Positions 59,461 through 64,000 of a stretch of DNA of 64,000 nt are shown here, piece after piece. This stretch comes from Mangifera indica (taxonomy: Eukaryota; Streptophyta; Magnoliopsida; Sapindales; Anacardiaceae). The notes under the pieces were generated by a model. That model made no database searches and was not told the origin of the DNA. It saw only the letters and a list, made by a program, of their open reading frames with translations. Each line of letters opens with the position of its first letter. Positions within the stretch are counted from its first letter, which is position 1. A program made the translations under genes and the position numbers. The DNA lies in contig NC_058153.1 of the NCBI RefSeq assembly GCF_011075055.1, positions 9,238,001 through 9,302,000 on the forward strand, read 5' to 3'.

Positions 59461-61250
59461 AATAGGTCTAACCACATTAAGAGGCTTTATTAAATCCCAA
59501 ACATCATTTTCACTCATCGACTGCATTTCTTCCTTTATAACCTCATACCATTTATTTGACTGTGACCAAGAAACAACCTCTTTAAAATTCACATGTTCTA
59601 CAATCTGACCAATATCATAATTAGACTCATAACATAATAATTGTTAGAAATGGTTGGTCGTCTCTGTCTAATTGATTTTCTAACTAGAATTATAACTGTG
59701 GGCTCATTAAGTACAATATTAGACCTAGGCAACTGGATAAATGTAGGATCTGTAATAGTATCATCAATAATGGCTTCATTCTGAATAGACTTATATTTTA
59801 AAGGATTTTCTAAATCTTGTTATCTGGGCTTCCCAATACAAGCAAGTAAAATACCACTAACTACATTAGTTAATGGCTTCGATCTAGATAGACCTTTTTC
59901 AAATTCCTTCAATGGTTGAAAGCTACTACCTCTACTAAATCAATCTTAAGAAATTTAACTGTTATTGACTCAACCACTTTAGTATTACGGGACTAGTAGT
60001 AAAATTTGTATCCTTTGGAATATTTAGGATAATCAATGAAATATCACTGAATAGTCCTAAGATCTAATTTCTTCTCATTGTGATTTTTAAACCCTTACTT
60101 TGGTTGGACAACCCCAAACTCAAACATGTCTCAAACTAGGTTTTCTTCCTATCCAAAACTCAAAAATAGTCTTACGTACTGATTTTGAAAGAACCCTATT
60201 CAAAATGTATAATGAAATTTTAATAGCTTCACCTCATAAATACTTTAACAAATTAGATCTACACATTGTACTTCTTACCATATCCTTAAGGGTGCAATTA
60301 CACCTTTTAGTTATACCATTTTGTTCAAGAGTCCCAAACATAGTATACTGAGGGATAATTCCACATCGCTACAAATACTTAACAAAATGACCTATTGCTA
60401 TCCTGAGTCATTATATCTACCATAATATTTCCCACCTTGATCAGACCTCATAACCTTGATGATTTTTTTAGTCCATTTCTCTGATTTTGTCTTAAAAATC
60501 TTGAATTTCTCAAGAGCACTATATTTCTCTTTAATTAGAAAAACATATCCATGTCTGAAATAGTCATTAATAAAGGTGATGCAATACTTATTGCCACACA
60601 AGGTGGATAAATAAGGTCCATTAATATCTGTGTGAATAAGCTTAAAAGCTCTTGACTCTTGGTTGAACTATATTTCTTCGTTTTTGTCAATTTTTCCCTA
60701 ATACAATTAACACAAATCCCCAAATCTTAAAAATCTAGAGGTGGAAGAATATCATCTTTAATCAATTTGTCTACCCTCTCTTTAAAAATATGTCTTAGCC
60801 TTATGTGTCATAACAAGGGTGACTCCTCTTTAATCAAAGATCTCTTAATATTAACATTTTTAGCATTCAAAGAATAATCAACATTATTAGGAAACAAAGT
60901 CTATATAAATTATCAAAAAGAAAACAACGGTAAACAGACTATGAATTAATACCATAAATCAACTTTTTCATTTCCAAACATAAGTTTATAACTAGACTTG
61001 TCCAACAATAAAACAAATATTAAATTCCTTTTGAAAAAGGGTACATAAAAGTAGTTTTTCAAACATAATTCAAAATTAGTCTCTAATAATAGTTTGACAG
61101 TTCTAACATGAATGACTTCTATATCAACATCATTTCCCATTTTGAGTTTGGTCTCCCTATCAATTGGTTTGCGTCAGCTGATTAGGTCATGTAAAGAAGT
61201 AATCACATGAATAGTAGTACCACTATTAATCCACCAACTATCCTTAGGCA
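59461..61250 (-). pseudogene. Copia protease and integrase, broken (59.5-61.3 kb)
   Basis: The protease site near 61220 reads WWINSGTTIHV, so the catalytic Asp is changed to Asn by a single G-to-A change (GAT to AAT). Frame 61140-60946 continues the protease. Integrase appears as a degraded HHCC region and the frame 60601-60398 (FINDYFRHGYVFLIKEKYSALEKF, MRSDQGGKYYGRY), which keeps the core aspartates. Confidence 0.85.
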
Positions 61251-62100
61251 TATCAATAAGATTAGATTCATAACACACAGAGGCTAGGCATTACCTTGTT
61301 CTTTCTTTTTATTTTCCAACCATGTTTTGAATTTCTTATCATTTACTTTCATATGACCTTTCTTCTTGTGGAAACAACATTTATCCTTTATTCTTACTTC
61401 CATCTAAGACTAATCTAAATCCCTTCTTTTAAAATTTCTCGTATTCCTAGGAGCATGAGGCTTAAATTTCTTATTCTGACATTTTTCCTTAGATTGATGT
61501 TTAGATGTACCAAACATATTCATGATTTCCAACTTCTCCAACTTCAATATCTTCTTTTCAGCCACACACTTAGTAATTAACTATAATTTTCTCTTATAGT
61601 ATTATAAACTATTTTGATTTAACTATACTCTATTGACAAGGAATTGAGTGTATAATAAACAATATAATTGTCATTAAAGGTTATATTATGATTTTTCAAC
61701 TCTGATTGTATCCCTATAATCTTCAAAATGAATTCTCTAACCCTTTAGAGTTGTCATATCTTGCACCTAACAACTCACCCATCAAATAGGAAACCTTCGC
61801 ATGATTGGAAACCTGATATCTCTGCCCAATGATATCAAGGAACTCTCTAGCATTTGTGGACTTTGGTAGGCTACTCAAAAGATACTCAACAGTAGTCCTT
61901 TTCATAGCAATAATATTGAGCTTGTTAGATTTTTCCCATTTAGCATAATACTCCTTAGTTGTAGAATTTTCATTAAGGGGTCTTGGAGGTTCATCGATTC
62001 ACAAAGCCATATCACTATCAACAATATCTATTGCGAATTGTATATTGGACCTCCATCTCTTAAAATCACTACCAGTTAGGAGCTTAATAATAGAATTATT
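61251..62100 (-). pseudogene. Copia gag, broken (61.3-62.1 kb)
   Basis: Frame 61905-61723 shows VEYLLSSLPKSTNAREFLDIIGQRYQ and KVSYLMGELLGARYD, typical copia gag. The zinc knuckle near 61370 is decayed (KCCFHKKKGHMK, lacking the full CCHC). The N-terminal part lies in 62100-61930 in other frames. Confidence 0.8.
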
Positions 62101-63563
62101 GTTGTTCACTATAATAGTAATTGAATTCACAAGTAAATAATGCAACTGATTAATAATATAGACAATTAATCAGTTAGAATAACCTCAAAACCTTATAAGC
62201 TATTCTAAATTGGGATCATTATTACATCACCATAAACTCTCCTTTGGGTAAAGAATATGCTATGCTATTAGAATATTAAGCATAAGGTTATAAAACTATA
62301 TGAATATCTTATAAATAATTGATTTTCAAAAGAAATATCTCTTTTAAACAGATAAACTTTCTAGACTAATATTCATTCTCTCTTTAAAAGAAAGTACATG
62401 TCAATTGAATAAATATAACTATCTTTGGGTGTATTGGATTTATTCATGACCATAAACAAAGTGTTTCATATAATTAACCTTATGTTATCATTAGTCTTAA
62501 CATACACAATAACCCTTTTTGGGTATAAAATTACATATATTACAACTGAAAAATGTATCATTACTAGATGAAATATTTCATAAGCCTTGATGAATGTGCC
62601 ATTTTGACGATTAAACATTCTAACAACCCATTAATTTATTTCTATAATATTAAGCAAAATTGTGCCAACAAAGTTTCATGAGATATTTACCATTATTATC
62701 TCTGACAATTTTTTAAAGTAAAGTTGTATCAAACACGGGGAGCAAAACAACAATTTTGGAACTTTAATAATCAAACTACAACAATTTATTGTAGAATAAT
62801 ATCAAATATATGTTTTAAATGAAATAAAACAAAGTAAAACAAACATGTGCATATCCAGAACACAAATAACACTTACACGCATAAGAAAATCCCCTTCACG
62901 TGTCATAAAATATCATCACAATAAGAAAATCACTTCATGCGTCAGGAAAACTTGCACACACATTGGGAAATGATGATATGCACCTCCACGTGCCTACATG
63001 CATGGTCTCATGGTTGGTTTGGGTCAACCCGATTTTCAGGTTAACTCTATTTTTGGGTCAACAAACTCATTGACTAACATGGGTTAACTCTAGACTAGTT
63101 AATGCACTGACCATTGACCATAGGTTCGAGTGATTCATTGACTTAGGTAATCAGGTTTTCCCAATTTGATTACAACCCATGAGTTACCAAGAACCCTAAT
63201 TCCCAGTCATCGTTACCAACACCAAATTAGCTTGACAATTATGAGGGAAATAATCCCCAAACACTAACTATTCCAAACACCAATGATTCCAAACACTATA
63301 GTTTTGATCAATGATGATAAGTGTATTGGCTGGAATTGAAGCTTTACTGAGATGGTTGCCTATCAAATTCCAACCCAATTTTGATTGATTTTGGGTCCAA
63401 AAACACGTTTAAAAGCATGTATTATCAATAGCAAATATAAACAAATGATTTCCATGCCTCATTGTCAATTAATTTGACAAAATTCTCTAAAACCTAATTC
63501 GGGAATTAAGCCAAAATCATCCAAATTTCACAAATTAAAAAAGTTTAATAGCCCAAATGTGAT
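62101..63563 (-). other. 5' leader of the minus-strand copia element
   Basis: No gene is present. Repeated GGGTCAACCC/GGTTAACT words lie at about 63021-63115 and TTCACGTGTCA/CACGTGCCT words at 62890-63000, in the position where the first copia element (12.7 kb) has its GACATGTC array. Confidence 0.5.
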
Positions 63564-63575
63564 GCTCTGATACCT
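63564..63575 (-). promoter_or_regulatory. Primer-binding site, tRNA-iMet
   Basis: The minus strand reads AGGTATCAGAGC, one base from canonical, next to the LTR end CTTACA. Confidence 0.85.
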
Positions 63576-63577
63576 AA

Positions 63578-63950
63578 TGTAAGTAGAAAAACATAATTTA
63601 ATTGTCAATGCCAAAATCACAGAACCTAAAATTTCTGCCCAATTCATAATTTAAACACATTAGACTATAAAACACTATAATTGAAAGATTAGAGATATAA
63701 ACAAACCATTTTGTGCCATATTATTGATCCAAAAAAGATTGAATATCAATCTCAGAGCAAAATCTTCCTTCACAAGCTTGACAAAATGCATTGTAGAATA
63801 GGGTGCCAAAAACAAAATTGTGTTTTTTAATTTGGAGAGGGGACCTTGTTTGTTTCTAAATGATCATATCAAACGCATAAAATAAAATTTTTCTCCGATT
63901 TTATTAAACAACAAAAAGTTTAATCAATGTATACTCATATTATTCTAACA
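63578..63950 (-). repeat. 5' LTR of the minus-strand copia element (internally deleted)
   Basis: In plus coordinates it starts TGTAAGTAGAAAAACATAATT and ends TATTCTAACA, 373 bases. It is collinear with 56862-57375 except for a missing block of about 140 bases after GGGGACCTTGT. Confidence 0.93.
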
Positions 63951-64000
63951 TAAAATACTTAACCAATGAAAACTTTCTTACCAATCGCATTTTTAATATT

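Larger units (their letters stand above)
56857..63955 (-). mobile_element. Complete Ty1/copia element, minus strand, with TAAAA target duplication
   Basis: The element is 56862-63950, flanked by TAAAA at 56857-56861 and 63951-63955. Minus-strand order from the right: 5' LTR (63950-63578), iMet-type primer-binding site, a leader of about 1.4 kb, gag, protease, integrase, RT, RNase H, purine tract, 3' LTR (57375-56862). All frames are broken and the two LTRs differ clearly, so it is old. It lies downstream of VDAC in the opposite orientation. Confidence 0.95.

Noticed and set aside
1..64000. A multi-gene defence or biosynthetic system
   Set aside because: Only two intact host genes are present, of unrelated function and 43 kb apart. 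The rest is retroelement DNA.
1..64000. tRNA, rRNA or snRNA genes
   Set aside because: Short tRNA-like matches are the primer-binding sites of the LTR elements; no cloverleaf or rRNA signature was seen.

Overview
The window reads as nuclear DNA of a flowering plant, most likely a eudicot. It is AT-rich, has spliced genes with GT-AG introns, and most of it is nested and decayed retrotransposons of plant families. I cannot name the species from sequence alone.

Only two host protein genes look intact. One is an intronless glycosyltransferase family 31 (Galactosyl_T) gene at 2200-3177. The other is a six-exon VDAC (mitochondrial outer-membrane porin, porin-4-like) gene at 46632-55572, whose exons join to a 274-residue reading frame. 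A full-length Ty1/copia element with a perfect 5-bp target duplication sits inside VDAC intron 4. A RNase P/MRP POP5 pseudogene lies at the left edge. A diverged copy of VDAC exon 2/intron 2 sequence lies at about 9.1-9.7 kb, some 38 kb upstream of the gene.

Layout. 1-6.2 kb: POP5 relic, glycosyltransferase, AT-rich spacer with two tandem-repeat patches. 6.2-8.8 kb: minus-strand Ty3/gypsy remnant with LTR, primer-binding site, gag, protease and a mutated RT. 9.1-9.7 kb: VDAC fragment. 12.4-14.0 kb: 5' part of a plus-strand copia element, cut in gag. 14.0-18.9 kb: 5'-truncated, minus-strand SIRE/Maximus-like copia element (SIRE-1). 19-22.9 kb: non-coding, LTR-like relics. 22.9-24.05 kb: MULE-like transposase relic. 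24.5-25.1 kb: LINE reverse-transcriptase relic. 25.18-45.6 kb: a second SIRE-like element (SIRE-2, minus strand) whose 3' LTR is split by an 11.9-kb Athila-like gypsy element (25977-37882, plus strand). 45.6-46.6 kb: 32-bp tandem repeat, then the VDAC promoter. 46.6-55.6 kb: VDAC with its intronic copia element. 56.86-63.95 kb: a complete but degenerate minus-strand copia element with a perfect TAAAA target duplication.

There is no operon-like or defence-like system here. The interest is structural: a housekeeping gene that still reads intact around a 4.6-kb insertion, nested insertions that give an order of events, a stray piece of the same housekeeping gene nearby, and several short phased repeat arrays. 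All retroelement proteins are interrupted by stops or frameshifts. LTR identities are by-eye estimates and lineage names rest on motif resemblance only.
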